Below are positions 33,205 to 43,269 of a stretch of DNA of 64,000 bases, piece by piece. The notes beneath the pieces were generated by a model. That model was not told where the DNA came from. It saw nothing but the letters and a program-made list of their open reading frames with translations, and ran no database searches. Within the stretch, counting starts at the first letter, position 1, and the number at the start of each line of letters is the position of its first letter. The stretch covers positions 124,001 to 188,000 of the forward strand of contig NZ_CP149994.1 in assembly GCF_051307055.1 (NCBI RefSeq), read 5' to 3'. The DNA comes from Dryocola sp051307055 (GTDB lineage Bacteria; Pseudomonadota; Gammaproteobacteria; Enterobacterales; Enterobacteriaceae). The position numbers and the translations under genes are program-made.

Positions 33205-35325
33205 ATGAAAAAGGCCCTTTTTTATTTACTCCTGTTGGTATTAGCGCCAATAGCGGTCCTGATCGTCATTACGCCTATGGACAGCCAGAAGCAGTATATT
33301 TTTGGTTTAATCACCCTTGGCGTTTTGTTCCTGTCAGGCTTTAGCAAAAAGCACAGCATTTCCGTCATTATGATAGTGGTGGCCGTTTTAATGTCCACGC
33401 GCTATATCTATTTCCGTGCGACGCAGACCCTGCACTTTAATTCTGAAATAGAAGCCATTCTGGGTATCGGGCTTTTTTTAGCAGAGCTCTACATCTGGAT
33501 AGTCATAATGTTGAGCTACCTGCAAAATATCTTCCCGCTTAAGCGCACGATTGTGCCGCTGCCCGATGACACCTCGAAATGGCCAACCGTCGATGTCTAT
33601 ATTCCGACGTATAACGAAAGCCTGGAAGTGGTGCGTGATACCGTGCTGGCTGCCCAGTGCCTTGATTATCCTGCCGATAAGCTCAGAATCTATTTACTGG
33701 ATGACGGTAAGCGCAGTGAATTCGCGGTGTTTGCCGCAAAAGTAGGCGTGGGTTATATCACGCGTAACGAACACTCGCACGCCAAGGCGGGTAACCTCAA
33801 CCACGCCATGAAGCTGACCAAAGGCGAGCTTATTTGCGTGTTCGACTGCGACCACGTGGCGACACGTATCTTCCTGCAGGCGACCGTAGGCGCGTTCCTG
33901 GTTGACCCGAAGCTGGCATTAATGCAGACGCCGCACTACTTCTATTCGCCGGATCCGTTTGAGCGCAACCTCTCCGTCGGACGCAACATCCCTAATGAAG
34001 GCCAGCTTTTCTACGGACAAATTCAGCGCGGTAACGACAACTGGAACGCGACCTTCTTCTGCGGTTCCTGTGCGGTTATCCGTCGCAGCGCGCTGGAAGA
34101 GATCGGCGGCTTTGCCGTTGAAACCGTGACTGAAGATGCCCATACCGCGCTGAAAATGCAGCGTCTGGGCTGGAAATCCGCCTATCTGGATATCCCGCTG
34201 GCGGCAGGCCTCGCCACCGAACGCCTGGTGCTGCACGTGATTCAGCGTACCCGCTGGGCGCGCGGCATGACCCAAATCATGCGTCTGGATAACCCCCTTT
34301 TCGGTCGCGGCCTGAAATGGCAGCAGCGGCTGTGCTATCTCAACGCCATGCTCTCGTTCCAGTTTGCCTTGCCGCGCGTGGCCTTTCTGACGGCGCCGCT
34401 GGCCTATCTGCTGTTTAACCTGAACATCATCCACTCATCGGCGAGTCTGATATTCGCCTACATGCTGCCGCACCTGTTCCTGTGTATCTACCTGAGCTCG
34501 CGGCTAAATGGCCGGTTCCGCTACAGTTTCTGGGGCGAAATCTACGACCTGGTGCTGGCGTTCCACCTGATCCTGCCGACCCTCATTACGCTTATTTTCC
34601 CGAAACGCGGCAAGTTTAACGTAACGGATAAAGGCGCTCTGCTGGACATGGGCTATTTTGATTTCAGCATCGTGCGTCCGCATATCGTCATCGCGGTGCT
34701 GCTTGCCGCCGGGGTAATTGCCGGGATTGTACGCGCCTGCGCCCATGACTACTTTGGCGTCGACCCGCGGGTTATCGCCCTGAACGTGGGCTGGGGCGTC
34801 TACAGCCTGATTTTCCTGCTGGCGGCAATTGCCGTGGCGCGCGAAACCCGTCAGACGCGCAAAACCATTCGTATCGACGTTAGCGTGCCGGTCGTGATCC
34901 ACTACGCCAGCGGCATCTCCTCGCGCAGCCATACGCTTGATTTGTCGATGGGCGGCTGCCGCATCGCGGTAGTAGACGAGCGCCACCTGAACGACGAAAT
35001 AGAAGAGGTTGAGCTGCAGTTGCAGTCCGGCGCGATCGGTATTCCGGTTAAAGTTATCGCCAGCGACGACAAATCTATCCGTCTGATGTTTGAAGAAATC
35101 CCGCTCGACCGCCGCCGTGAACTGGTGCGCGTGGTGCTGGCCCGTGCCGATGCGTGGATCCATCCGCCAAAACCGCAGGACAACCCGTTCCGCTCGTTGT
35201 TGACCATCATCCGCAGCGTGTTCGATCTTTTCTGGCTGACCTGGAAATCGCGCCGTGAAAATCGCCGCCGACGCCAGGAAGCAGCCCGTCGCATGGATAA
35301 CGCCAACGAGGACAGCGCAGTATGA
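33205..35325 (+). CDS. bcsA: BcsA, cellulose synthase catalytic subunit (UDP-glucose, c-di-GMP activated)
   Basis: 706-residue GT2 processive synthase. Catalytic and binding motifs are all present: DDG at 166-168, DCD at 214-216, TED at 309-311, QRTRW at 347-351, and the gating loop FNVTDKG at 471-477. The PilZ c-di-GMP receptor has RKTIR (552-556) and DLSMGG (579-584). There are about eight transmembrane segments. It lacks the roughly 140-residue N-terminal extension of E. coli BcsA (872 aa), as expected for type I operons without bcsEFG. It overlaps bcsB by four bases (ATGA). Confidence 0.97.
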   Translation: MKKALFYLLLLVLAPIAVLIVITPMDSQKQYIFGLITLGVLFLSGFSKKHSISVIMIVVAVLMSTRYIYFRATQTLHFNSEIEAILGIGLFLAELYIWIVIMLSYLQNIFPLKRTIVPLPDDTSKWPTVDVYIPTYNESLEVVRDTVLAAQCLDYPADKLRIYLLDDGKRSEFAVFAAKVGVGYITRNEHSHAKAGNLNHAMKLTKGELICVFDCDHVATRIFLQATVGAFLVDPKLALMQTPHYFYSPDPFERNLSVGRNIPNEGQLFYGQIQRGNDNWNATFFCGSCAVIRRSALEEIGGFAVETVTEDAHTALKMQRLGWKSAYLDIPLAAGLATERLVLHVIQRTRWARGMTQIMRLDNPLFGRGLKWQQRLCYLNAMLSFQFALPRVAFLTAPLAYLLFNLNIIHSSASLIFAYMLPHLFLCIYLSSRLNGRFRYSFWGEIYDLVLAFHLILPTLITLIFPKRGKFNVTDKGALLDMGYFDFSIVRPHIVIAVLLAAGVIAGIVRACAHDYFGVDPRVIALNVGWGVYSLIFLLAAIAVARETRQTRKTIRIDVSVPVVIHYASGISSRSHTLDLSMGGCRIAVVDERHLNDEIEEVELQLQSGAIGIPVKVIASDDKSIRLMFEEIPLDRRRELVRVVLARADAWIHPPKPQDNPFRSLLTIIRSVFDLFWLTWKSRRENRRRRQEAARRMDNANEDSAV

Positions 35326-37655
35326 AATGGATGTTCCGTAAAGCCTGCCAGCTGCTCCTGGCTTTTAGCGTCCTGGCGATGCCGGTTATGGCACAAGAGC
35401 CGACGAACGTAGAGCCAGTTCTGCCGGTGGATTTACCGCCGCCAACTGAACCCTTGCCGGCTGCGGATACCGCGCCTGCCGCGCTTACGCCTTCGGTCTT
35501 CACGCCCGGCAACGTCAGCAGCGTTACCGTCGCGCAGATGGGGCAGCCTCAGGGCGTGGTGTTAAGCGGGGGCCAGCTACAGGGCGGTATCGACTTTACC
35601 CTGTCGGCGGACCAGGTGGTTACCAACGCGCAGCTGGTACTGAATCTGAAAGTTTCCCCGGCGATGGCGGCGCGTAACACGACGCTACAGCTGATGCTCA
35701 ACGGCCAGCCGCTCGGCACGGTGCCGCTGGGCTCGGCGGACAGCAACGTCTCTACCTACCAGTTGGAAATCCCGGCGGCGATGGTGGTGTCGCGCAATAA
35801 TATCAGCTTCAAGATTAACGATGGCGACGCGCTGCTCTGTCAGCGAGACCTGTCGGATAAGTATCAGGTCACCATCATGCCGACAACCCGGCTGGATCTG
35901 GAAGCCCAGCAGCTCAATATCGGGGCTGATTTGCGCCATTTCCCGCGTCCGTTCTTTGACGAGATGCAGATGACCCCGGCTACCATGGCCTTTGCCTTCC
36001 CGGCGAAAACCCTGCCGGAGCAGGTAGGGGCGGCGGCGCAGATCGCCTCCTGGCTGGGCATCCAGGCCGATTATCGCGGCATCTTCTTTAATGCGCTCCA
36101 TGACAGGCTGCCGGAGAAAAACGGCATCCTGTTCGGCAAACCGGGCGAGAGCATCGGCGGCTTAACGCTGCCGGCAAGCCAGGGCGCCATGCTGAAAATT
36201 ATCGATAACCCGGGCAACCCGGTTTATAAACTGTTGCTGGTGGTCGGGAATAACGATCGACAGCTGCGCAGCGCCGCCTGGCGCCTGACCCGCGGCCAGT
36301 TCAAAACGCCGACCTCAAGCTTGCCGGTTGAGCCGCAGACTATTCCGGTCAGCAAGCCCTACGACGCGCCGCGCTGGATCTCCACGGAACGTCCGGTACG
36401 CCTGAGCGAGCTGTTGCGCACAGATCAAAGCCTGACCGCTACCGGCATCTGGCATGACTCTCTGCGTCTGGCGTTCCGCGCCGCGCCCGATCTCTTTATG
36501 TGGGACGGCGATACCATTCCGCTGAAGATCAACTACCGCTTCCCGTCGGAGCCCTGGATCGATGAAGATCGTTCTTATCTGTCGATGACCTTCAACGGCA
36601 CCTTCCTGCACAACCTGCCGGTCAACAAGCAGGGCGCGCTGGAAACGCTGTGGCATAAAGTGGGCGGCGACGCACGCCAGGAAACCTACCACATGCCGCT
36701 TGAGCCCTACCTGATATATGGCGACAACCAGCTGGCGCTCTACTTCAGGATCGAAACCAAAGAAAACGCGCCGTGCAGCGTGCTGCTCAACAACAATATC
36801 AAGAGCCGTATCGACGACGATTCGTGGATCGATCTGAGCAAAACGCAGCACTTTGCGCTGCTGCCGAACCTCTCCTACTTCGTGGGGGCCTCGTTCCCGT
36901 TCACACGCCTGGCGGACTTCTCGCAAACCGTTCTGCTGCTGCCTGAAAACCCGAGCGAAAGTGAAATCAGCACCCTGCTGGATCTGGCTGCCCGCTCAGG
37001 GAATGCCACCGGCACCGCGTTGAATAATAACCGGGTGATGTTTGGCCTTCCTTCCGGCGGGGCGAACCTGTTGTATCTCAGCAAAAGCGATGTGCTGGCG
37101 GTTTCCACGCTGGAGCAAAGCGCGTTTAACCGCGCGCTGCTGGCTCAGTCTTCATTTACCAGCAACGAGCATACCTTTGGCGTGCGCGAGCCCACGACGT
37201 GGGAAAAAGTCCAGCGCTGGCTGGAGGGTGACTGGAGCGCGTCGGGCGTGGATGCCGACCGTTATTTCTCCTCAAATGAAGCCTGGCGCGGCTTCGTGAG
37301 CTTCCGCTCGCAGTGGAACCCGTCGCGCCTGGTGGTGATGGCGATTGGCAGCAACGATGAACAGCTTTCCCGTCTGCATAGCGATCTTAGTTCGGCGCGC
37401 ATCAACGCGGGCATTCGCGGCGATGCCGCCATCATCACCAATGAAAACGGCGTGCGCAGCTTCCGCGTTGGCCCGCAGTTCCCGAGCGGCCAGATGCCCT
37501 GGTACATGATGGTGGTGTGGTACGCCAACCAGCATTCGGCGATGCTGGCGATCTTTGGCCTGCTGTTTGCGACGATTATTGGTTTGAGCCTCTACGTTCT
37601 GCTGAAGCAGCGTGCGCGCAAACGTCTTAACCCGCAGGGATCCGATCGTGAGTAA
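35322..37655 (+). CDS. bcsB: BcsB, periplasmic membrane-anchored cellulose synthase subunit
   Basis: 777 residues. The signal peptide is about residues 1-25 (LLLAFSVLAMPVMA-QE), then a Pro-rich stretch, then repeated carbohydrate-binding and flavodoxin-like domains. A single C-terminal transmembrane anchor (SAMLAIFGLLFATIIGLSLYVLL, about 739-761) is followed by a basic tail. It is required with BcsA for catalysis and guides the glucan across the periplasm. It is coupled to bcsA by overlap and followed after 13 bases by bcsC. Confidence 0.96.
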   Translation: MKWMFRKACQLLLAFSVLAMPVMAQEPTNVEPVLPVDLPPPTEPLPAADTAPAALTPSVFTPGNVSSVTVAQMGQPQGVVLSGGQLQGGIDFTLSADQVVTNAQLVLNLKVSPAMAARNTTLQLMLNGQPLGTVPLGSADSNVSTYQLEIPAAMVVSRNNISFKINDGDALLCQRDLSDKYQVTIMPTTRLDLEAQQLNIGADLRHFPRPFFDEMQMTPATMAFAFPAKTLPEQVGAAAQIASWLGIQADYRGIFFNALHDRLPEKNGILFGKPGESIGGLTLPASQGAMLKIIDNPGNPVYKLLLVVGNNDRQLRSAAWRLTRGQFKTPTSSLPVEPQTIPVSKPYDAPRWISTERPVRLSELLRTDQSLTATGIWHDSLRLAFRAAPDLFMWDGDTIPLKINYRFPSEPWIDEDRSYLSMTFNGTFLHNLPVNKQGALETLWHKVGGDARQETYHMPLEPYLIYGDNQLALYFRIETKENAPCSVLLNNNIKSRIDDDSWIDLSKTQHFALLPNLSYFVGASFPFTRLADFSQTVLLLPENPSESEISTLLDLAARSGNATGTALNNNRVMFGLPSGGANLLYLSKSDVLAVSTLEQSAFNRALLAQSSFTSNEHTFGVREPTTWEKVQRWLEGDWSASGVDADRYFSSNEAWRGFVSFRSQWNPSRLVVMAIGSNDEQLSRLHSDLSSARINAGIRGDAAIITNENGVRSFRVGPQFPSGQMPWYMMVVWYANQHSAMLAIFGLLFATIIGLSLYVLLKQRARKRLNPQGSDRE

Positions 37656-37668
37656 AGGTGGTAGCAAA

Positions 37669-40600
37669 ATGAACCATAAGAATAAAACCGCCAGCAATCT
37701 GTCCACGCTCTGCCTGGTTGGCGGGCTGGCGATGGGGGCCTTTAACGGCGCTCAGGCGGCGGAAACTAACAATCCGGCGTTAAAAGCTTTGTTCGACCAG
37801 GCTAATTACTGGCATGAAAAGTCTCACGACGATCTGGCGATGGAGTCGCTGAAAAAGGTCCTGATGGTGGATGCCAACAATACTCAGGCTTTGTATCTGA
37901 TGGCGCTGTGGTCGCAGCAGGCAGGCGATATTAAAGGCGCGGCGCAGTGGCGTGAAAGGCTGACGTCGGTTTCCCCGCAGGACAGCAATTTACAGGCGCT
38001 GGATAACGCGAAGCAGTTGCAGCAGGTGCCGCGTGGGCAGCTGGATCTGGCCCGTCAGCAGGCGCGCAGCGGCAACGTTCCGGCCGCGCTGGCAACCTGG
38101 CGAACGCTGTTTAACGGCGACCAGCCGCCGCCGAGCCTTGCGCCGGAATACTATCTGACGATGGCCGGGGAAAAATCCCTCTATCCGCAGGCCGTTGCCG
38201 AACTGCGTCGGCTCACCGCGCAATATCCCCAGGATAACAGCGCACGTATTGCGCTCGGTAAAGTGCTGACTTACCAGGAAAGCACGCGCCGTGAAGGCAT
38301 CGATTTGCTGCAGAGTATGGCGAGCGGCAGCCAGGAGGCGGATAAGTCCCTGCGCCAGGCGCTGCTGTGGCTGGGGCCGCAGGCGGGCGACGAGCAGTAT
38401 TATCAGACCTTTTTGCAGCGTCACCCGAAAGACACCGTCGTACAGGACTATTTCCGTAAAAGCATTGGCGGAACGGCGAAAGGCGAAGGCTTCAACGCCC
38501 TTAACAGCGGCAATACCGACGCGGCGCGCAGCCAGTTTGAGCAGGTATTGCAGACCAACCCGGAAGACGCCGATGCGCTGGCCGGGATGGGCTATGTCGC
38601 TCTGCGTAAAGGAGATTATGCCGCAGGAGCGCAGTACCTGAACCGGGCGGCAAGCCTGGGCGGAGCAGATTCGGATGCGCGTAAACAGCAGGCAGCCGAC
38701 GCTGAATTCTACGGCCAGCTTGCCGGCGCGCAGGCGGCCTTTAAACAAGGCAACGTCAGCCAGGCGCTGGCGTTAAGTGCTCCGCTGGCGCAGCAAAGCG
38801 GCGAGCGGGGAACGTCTGCCAAACTGTTCCGCGCTGACGTGCAGCGTCACAACAAGGATTACACCGCCGCAGAGCAGACGCTGCGTAGCGTGCTGAACGA
38901 CCAGCCGAATAACGCTTCCGCGCGTGAAAACCTCTACTACGTGCTTCGCGATGAGAACAAAACGGCGGAGGCCCAGGCGATGCTGCAGACGCTGCCGGCC
39001 AGCCTGCAGGCGAAACTTGCGCCACGCCTGGAGGGCGGCAATCCTGCCGATCCGGTTCGCCGCCAGGCGCAGCAGGCGGCGGCAAACGGCGATCCGCAGC
39101 GTGCGATTGCTATCCTGCAGCAGGGCGTGGCCCGGTATCCGTCCGATCCGTGGCTGCGTCTGGATCTGGCCCGTCAGCTACAAAAACAGGGGCGCAGCGC
39201 CGAAGCGGCGAACGTCATGGCTCCGTCGTTCCGCAGCAATGCGAGCAACACCGAGCTATATGCCGCAGCCCTTTTCGCCAGCGAAAATAATGCCTGGCAG
39301 CAGTCGCAAACGCTGCTGTCGCGCATTCCGGCCGCCGGCCAGAATAGCGATATGCGCGAGCTGTCACGTCGCGTGAACTACAACCTGCAAATGGCGGTTG
39401 CCGAACGCTATCTGGCGCAGGGCGATACAACCGCTGCGGCGAATACGCTTAAAGCGCTGGCTACGCGTCCACCGCAAAGCCCGGCAGACGCCGGGAAACT
39501 GGCGCGCATGCTGGCGCAAAGCGGCGATGTGAGTACCGCCGTCAGCATCGTGCGGGACAACATGCGCCGTGGCGTGCAGGGTAACGCCGGTGATTATGCC
39601 GATCAGGTTAGCGTGCTTAACCAGGCGGGCCTGGGACGTGAAGCGCAGGCGTGGCTCGCTAATCCTGAACTGCAATCGCGCAGCACGACGACCCAGCTGG
39701 CGAGCATTCGCAACGGCTATGTCATCAACGAAGCCGATCAGCTTCGTACCCAGGGCAACTACGCGGCGGCTTATGACAAGCTGATCCGCGCGATGCAGAG
39801 CGATCCGCAGAACACCGACCTGATGTTCGCCATGGCGCGCCTGTATCAGTCCGGCAAAATGAATAAAGAAGCGGGCGTGGTTTATGACTACCTGATGACG
39901 CGCGATACGCCGGAGCAGGACGCCCGCGCAGGCGCTATCGACGTAGCCTTAGCCAGCAAAGATGTGGATAAGGCGAAGCAGCTGACGGCCGGACTACGCA
40001 ACGACGACACGCCGCAGCGTTTGCTGCTGCTGGCGCGCGTCTCGGAAGCCGAAGGCAACCATCAGCAGGCGATGAGCTATCTGCGCACCGCCCGCGGCAA
40101 GCTGCTTGGCCTGCAGGATTCGGGGGGCGAGACGGCGCCGATGCTCGGCGGCCTGGCGCTGGCGGATAATCCGTTTGTGGGAACGTCCAGCCGTAGTGCT
40201 CAGCCAGCCTCCGCCTCGCTGTACGGCGAGGCGATGCCGTGGCAGGAAGCGCAGCTGACGCGCAATCCGCAGACCGCTCCTCCTGGCACAACGCGTACCG
40301 ATCTGCCTGTAGAAAGCGTGCAGGCCGGCACGCTGCGTCAGGTGGACAATATGATGGAGCAGCTAACCGACAAAACCGCCACCTGGGCGCGCGGCGCCGT
40401 TTCCGTGCGCGGACGCGACGGCGAAAGCGGCCTGAGCAAGCTGACTGAAATTAAATCGCCGCTGCAATGGTCCACCGTGCCGTTTGGCGATTCGCGCTTT
40501 GATATCAACGTCACGCCGGTCAGCCTGAACGCGGGAAGCTCATCCGGGGATGCAAACGCTCGCTTTGGTCGGGGTGCGCTACGTCAAGAGCCTGGCTCTA

Positions 40601-41490
40601 AATATCCTGGCCAAATTAATCCCGGCCCGTCCCAGGGCTCGCAACACGCTTCCGGCGTGGAGGTGGGCATGGCGCTGACCGGCGACCAGTACAAGCTTGA
40701 CGTAGGCTCCACGCCGCTGGGCGCGGATCTCAATACCGTCGTGGGCGGCATTCAGTGGTCGCCGCAGCTGACGGATTACCTCAAGCTGATATTGACCGGC
40801 GAGCGTCGCGCCGTGATGGACAGCCTGCTGTCTTATGTCGGCGTTGAAGACAAATACAGCGGCAAAAAATGGGGCCAGGTCACGAAAAACGGCGGCAGCG
40901 CGCAGCTCAGCTACGACAACGGCGACGCCGGGTTCTATGCCGGGTTCGGGCTGTATAACTACCTGGGCGAAAACGTGCCGAGCAACAGCAACGTGAATGG
41001 ATCGGCGGGCGTCTATCTGCGTCCGTTCCACTCAGATGACCGCGAGCTGAAGACCGGCATCAGCATGAGCTACATGAATTTCTCTAAAAACCTCAGCTAC
41101 TTCAGCTACGGTCAGGGCGGCTACTTCAGCCCGCAGGATTACGTCAGCGTCTCCTTCCCGGTGGATTACAGCCAGAAGTTCGACAGCTGGCAGCTGGGCG
41201 TGGGCGCATCTCTGGGCTATCAGTCCTACACTCAGGACGAAAGTCCGTACTTCCCGGGCGATGCGGAATTGCAAAAACAGCTTGAAAATAATTATAAAAA
41301 AGGCTTCGCCAAAGAGGCGTATTACAGCGGCGGCAGTGAAAACGGCCTCGGCTACAATCTGCGCGCGTCAGCGGACTACAAAATTAACAAAGATATGACC
41401 ATGGGCGGCCGGGTGGGTTACGACACCTTTGGCGATTACAACGAAAGTACCGCGCAGCTCTACTTCCGTTACCTGCTGGGGAATAAATAA
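37669..41490 (+). CDS. bcsC: BcsC, cellulose export outer-membrane porin with TPR scaffold
   Basis: 1273 residues. After a signal peptide (cleavage near AQA-AETNN), a long periplasmic region of tetratricopeptide repeats follows (for example SQFEQVLQTNPEDADALAGMGYVALRKGDYAAGAQYL). The C-terminal BcsC beta-barrel domain of about 340 residues begins near RGAVSVRGRDGESGLSKL and ends in LYFRYLLGNK. It exports cellulose through the outer membrane. A GTG at 37648 is an alternative start adding seven residues. The stop shares one base with the bcsD start. Confidence 0.95.
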   Translation: MNHKNKTASNLSTLCLVGGLAMGAFNGAQAAETNNPALKALFDQANYWHEKSHDDLAMESLKKVLMVDANNTQALYLMALWSQQAGDIKGAAQWRERLTSVSPQDSNLQALDNAKQLQQVPRGQLDLARQQARSGNVPAALATWRTLFNGDQPPPSLAPEYYLTMAGEKSLYPQAVAELRRLTAQYPQDNSARIALGKVLTYQESTRREGIDLLQSMASGSQEADKSLRQALLWLGPQAGDEQYYQTFLQRHPKDTVVQDYFRKSIGGTAKGEGFNALNSGNTDAARSQFEQVLQTNPEDADALAGMGYVALRKGDYAAGAQYLNRAASLGGADSDARKQQAADAEFYGQLAGAQAAFKQGNVSQALALSAPLAQQSGERGTSAKLFRADVQRHNKDYTAAEQTLRSVLNDQPNNASARENLYYVLRDENKTAEAQAMLQTLPASLQAKLAPRLEGGNPADPVRRQAQQAAANGDPQRAIAILQQGVARYPSDPWLRLDLARQLQKQGRSAEAANVMAPSFRSNASNTELYAAALFASENNAWQQSQTLLSRIPAAGQNSDMRELSRRVNYNLQMAVAERYLAQGDTTAAANTLKALATRPPQSPADAGKLARMLAQSGDVSTAVSIVRDNMRRGVQGNAGDYADQVSVLNQAGLGREAQAWLANPELQSRSTTTQLASIRNGYVINEADQLRTQGNYAAAYDKLIRAMQSDPQNTDLMFAMARLYQSGKMNKEAGVVYDYLMTRDTPEQDARAGAIDVALASKDVDKAKQLTAGLRNDDTPQRLLLLARVSEAEGNHQQAMSYLRTARGKLLGLQDSGGETAPMLGGLALADNPFVGTSSRSAQPASASLYGEAMPWQEAQLTRNPQTAPPGTTRTDLPVESVQAGTLRQVDNMMEQLTDKTATWARGAVSVRGRDGESGLSKLTEIKSPLQWSTVPFGDSRFDINVTPVSLNAGSSSGDANARFGRGALRQEPGSKYPGQINPGPSQGSQHASGVEVGMALTGDQYKLDVGSTPLGADLNTVVGGIQWSPQLTDYLKLILTGERRAVMDSLLSYVGVEDKYSGKKWGQVTKNGGSAQLSYDNGDAGFYAGFGLYNYLGENVPSNSNVNGSAGVYLRPFHSDDRELKTGISMSYMNFSKNLSYFSYGQGGYFSPQDYVSVSFPVDYSQKFDSWQLGVGASLGYQSYTQDESPYFPGDAELQKQLENNYKKGFAKEAYYSGGSENGLGYNLRASADYKINKDMTMGGRVGYDTFGDYNESTAQLYFRYLLGNK

Positions 41491-41957
41491 TGAATGACCA
41501 ACAGCTTCTGAACTACTTCCAGAACCAGCAGGCGCAGCCGGGCTGGTTCTCGCTCATTCACATCATGATCGACGGCATGGTGACTAACGTCGGCGAGGCG
41601 CAAAGCCGTCCTTTCCTGGTGCAGATGGGCGAGACGCTGGGCGCGCGCTTTCCGTTAACGCTCGCGCGCACGGTGGGCGAGCTCGAAGCGCAGATAAATG
41701 TTCAGCTTGCCGCCTTCAACTGGGGCTATATTGATATTGAGGCCAGCGAAACGGCGATGCAGATCCGCCATATGGCGCTCCCCGTTCCCGCAGAAGAAGC
41801 GCGGCAGGCTGCCTGGAACAGCGCGTTTAGCGCCGTGCTGGAGGGGCTTTATGCGCGCTGGCTGCGCGACCAGGGCGGTAAGCCGCATGTTTCCCTGTGG
41901 CGTGAGGCGTCGCCATCGGCCACGGTGGTGCATTTCAGATATCAAAACAGCAGGTAG
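41490..41957 (+). CDS. bcsD: BcsD, cellulose crystallisation/scaffold subunit
   Basis: 155-residue protein of the BcsD family known from Komagataeibacter. There it forms octameric rings that organise the export of glucan bundles and raise crystallinity. It is recognised from FSLIHIMIDGMVTNVGEAQSRPFLVQMGE and WGYIDIEASETAMQIRHMALP. There is no signal peptide, consistent with an internal scaffold. Its presence with BcsO and absence of bcsEFG places this operon in the type I class. It overlaps bcsC by one base. Confidence 0.88.
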   Translation: MNDQQLLNYFQNQQAQPGWFSLIHIMIDGMVTNVGEAQSRPFLVQMGETLGARFPLTLARTVGELEAQINVQLAAFNWGYIDIEASETAMQIRHMALPVPAEEARQAAWNSAFSAVLEGLYARWLRDQGGKPHVSLWREASPSATVVHFRYQNSR

Positions 41958-41967
41958 AGGTGGACGA

Positions 41968-42960
41968 ATGTGGCAGCGATGCAAAGTGCTGATGGTGGCG
42001 ATAATCGCATTGGTTATCAGCCAGCAGGCGTTGGCGGGCCAGGCGTGGGAGAGCTACAAAAGCCGGTTTTTGATGGCGGACGGCCGTATTATCGACACCG
42101 GCAATAACAGCGTCAGCCATACCGAAGGCCAGGGGTTCGCCATGATGATGGCGGTGATGAATAACGACCGTTCCGGCTTCGATCGCATCTGGCGCTGGAC
42201 GGAAAAAAATCTGCGAAACCCGGATAACGGCCTGTTTTACTGGCGCTATAACCCGGCGGCAGCGGATCCGGTTACCGATAAAAACAACGCGACGGATGGC
42301 GACACCTTTATCGCCTGGGCGCTGCTTAAAGCGGGCAACGCCTGGCATGACGACGGCTATCTGAAAGCTTCGGATAGCATTGTTAAAGCGCTGGTGGAAC
42401 ACAACGTCGTTAACTTTGGCGGCTACCGCGTCATGCTGCCGGGCGCGAAGGGCTTTAACCTTAACAGCTACGTGAATCTTAACCCCTCCTATTTTGTCTT
42501 TCCGGCCTGGCAGGACTTCGCCAACCGCAGCCATTTAGCGGTCTGGCAGGATCTGATTAACGACGGGCAAAAGCTGCTGGGGAAAATGCGCTTTGGCAAC
42601 GCGCAGCTCCCGGCTGACTGGGTTTCGCTGTATGCAGACGGGCACGTCGTACCGGCTAAAGAGTGGCCTGCGCGTTTTAGCTATGATGCCATTCGCGTGC
42701 CGCTCTACGTGAAATGGTTCAGTCCGACAAGCCCGCTGCTGGAGCCCTATAAAGCCTGGTGGGGAGGTTTCTCGCGCACCCAGACGCCTGCCTGGGTCAA
42801 CGTTGCTACCAACGATCCCGCTTCTTACATGATGGACGGTGGTTTGCTGGCGGTACGCGACCTGATCGTGGGAGATTTACCCGCGGGCGAACCGCAAATC
42901 ACCTCCCAGGAAGACTATTATTCCGCAAGCCTCAAGATGCTGGTGGAACTGGCTCGCTAG
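41968..42960 (+). CDS. bcsZ: BcsZ, periplasmic endo-1,4-beta-glucanase (GH8)
   Basis: 330-residue glycoside hydrolase family 8 enzyme. The signal peptide is about residues 1-23 (ALVISQQALA-GQA). The acid catalyst lies in NNSVSHTEGQGFAMMMAV (Glu near 55) and the base Asp in FSYDAIRVPLYV. It trims nascent cellulose. The frame is open far upstream within bcsD, but the ATG at 41968 after GGTGGAC is the only one giving a signal peptide. Here bcsZ is last in the operon, whereas in E. coli it sits between bcsB and bcsC. Confidence 0.95.
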   Translation: MWQRCKVLMVAIIALVISQQALAGQAWESYKSRFLMADGRIIDTGNNSVSHTEGQGFAMMMAVMNNDRSGFDRIWRWTEKNLRNPDNGLFYWRYNPAAADPVTDKNNATDGDTFIAWALLKAGNAWHDDGYLKASDSIVKALVEHNVVNFGGYRVMLPGAKGFNLNSYVNLNPSYFVFPAWQDFANRSHLAVWQDLINDGQKLLGKMRFGNAQLPADWVSLYADGHVVPAKEWPARFSYDAIRVPLYVKWFSPTSPLLEPYKAWWGGFSRTQTPAWVNVATNDPASYMMDGGLLAVRDLIVGDLPAGEPQITSQEDYYSASLKMLVELAR

Positions 42961-42968
42961 TCTCATTC

Positions 42969-42984
42969 GGGGGCGCAAGCCCCC
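42969..42984 (+). terminator. GC hairpin after bcsZ
   Basis: GGGGGC-GCAA-GCCCCC, eight bases after the bcsZ stop. There is no T-run, so termination here may be partial or Rho-assisted. Confidence 0.5.
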
Positions 42985-43110
42985 AACCAGAAAGCTCGCT
43001 GCGGATAAGCGCCGGGCGAACCGTGAAGATGCAGATTTTCCCTATTCTCCCGCGCAGCGCTGCCTTAAACCATCAACAATGCAGTATACTCAGCCCGCAT
43101 AAGATTATGC

Positions 43111-43237
43111 TTATACTCGTCATACTTCGAGCTGCTGGTAAGCTGCCTGCACTCACTTATTCCCGCCCCTTACTTAAGTAAGCACTCGGGAATTCATGAG
43201 CTTGCCGCCTGCCAGCTATGCGAATTATTCAGAGTAT
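43111..43237. repeat. ERIC element (enterobacterial repetitive intergenic consensus)
   Basis: About 127 bases, the canonical ERIC length. It begins TTATACTCGTCATACTTCGA and ends GCGAATTATTCAGAGTAT, with the diagnostic core CTTACTTAAGTAAG (43170-43183) flanked by CCCG/CGGG. The ends are imperfect inverted repeats, so the whole folds as a long hairpin. It lies in the 309-base gap between bcsZ and pdeK, which holds no gene. Confidence 0.85.
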
Positions 43238-43269
43238 TTCAGGCGGGCCAGAAACAGCGGAGAGTAAGC

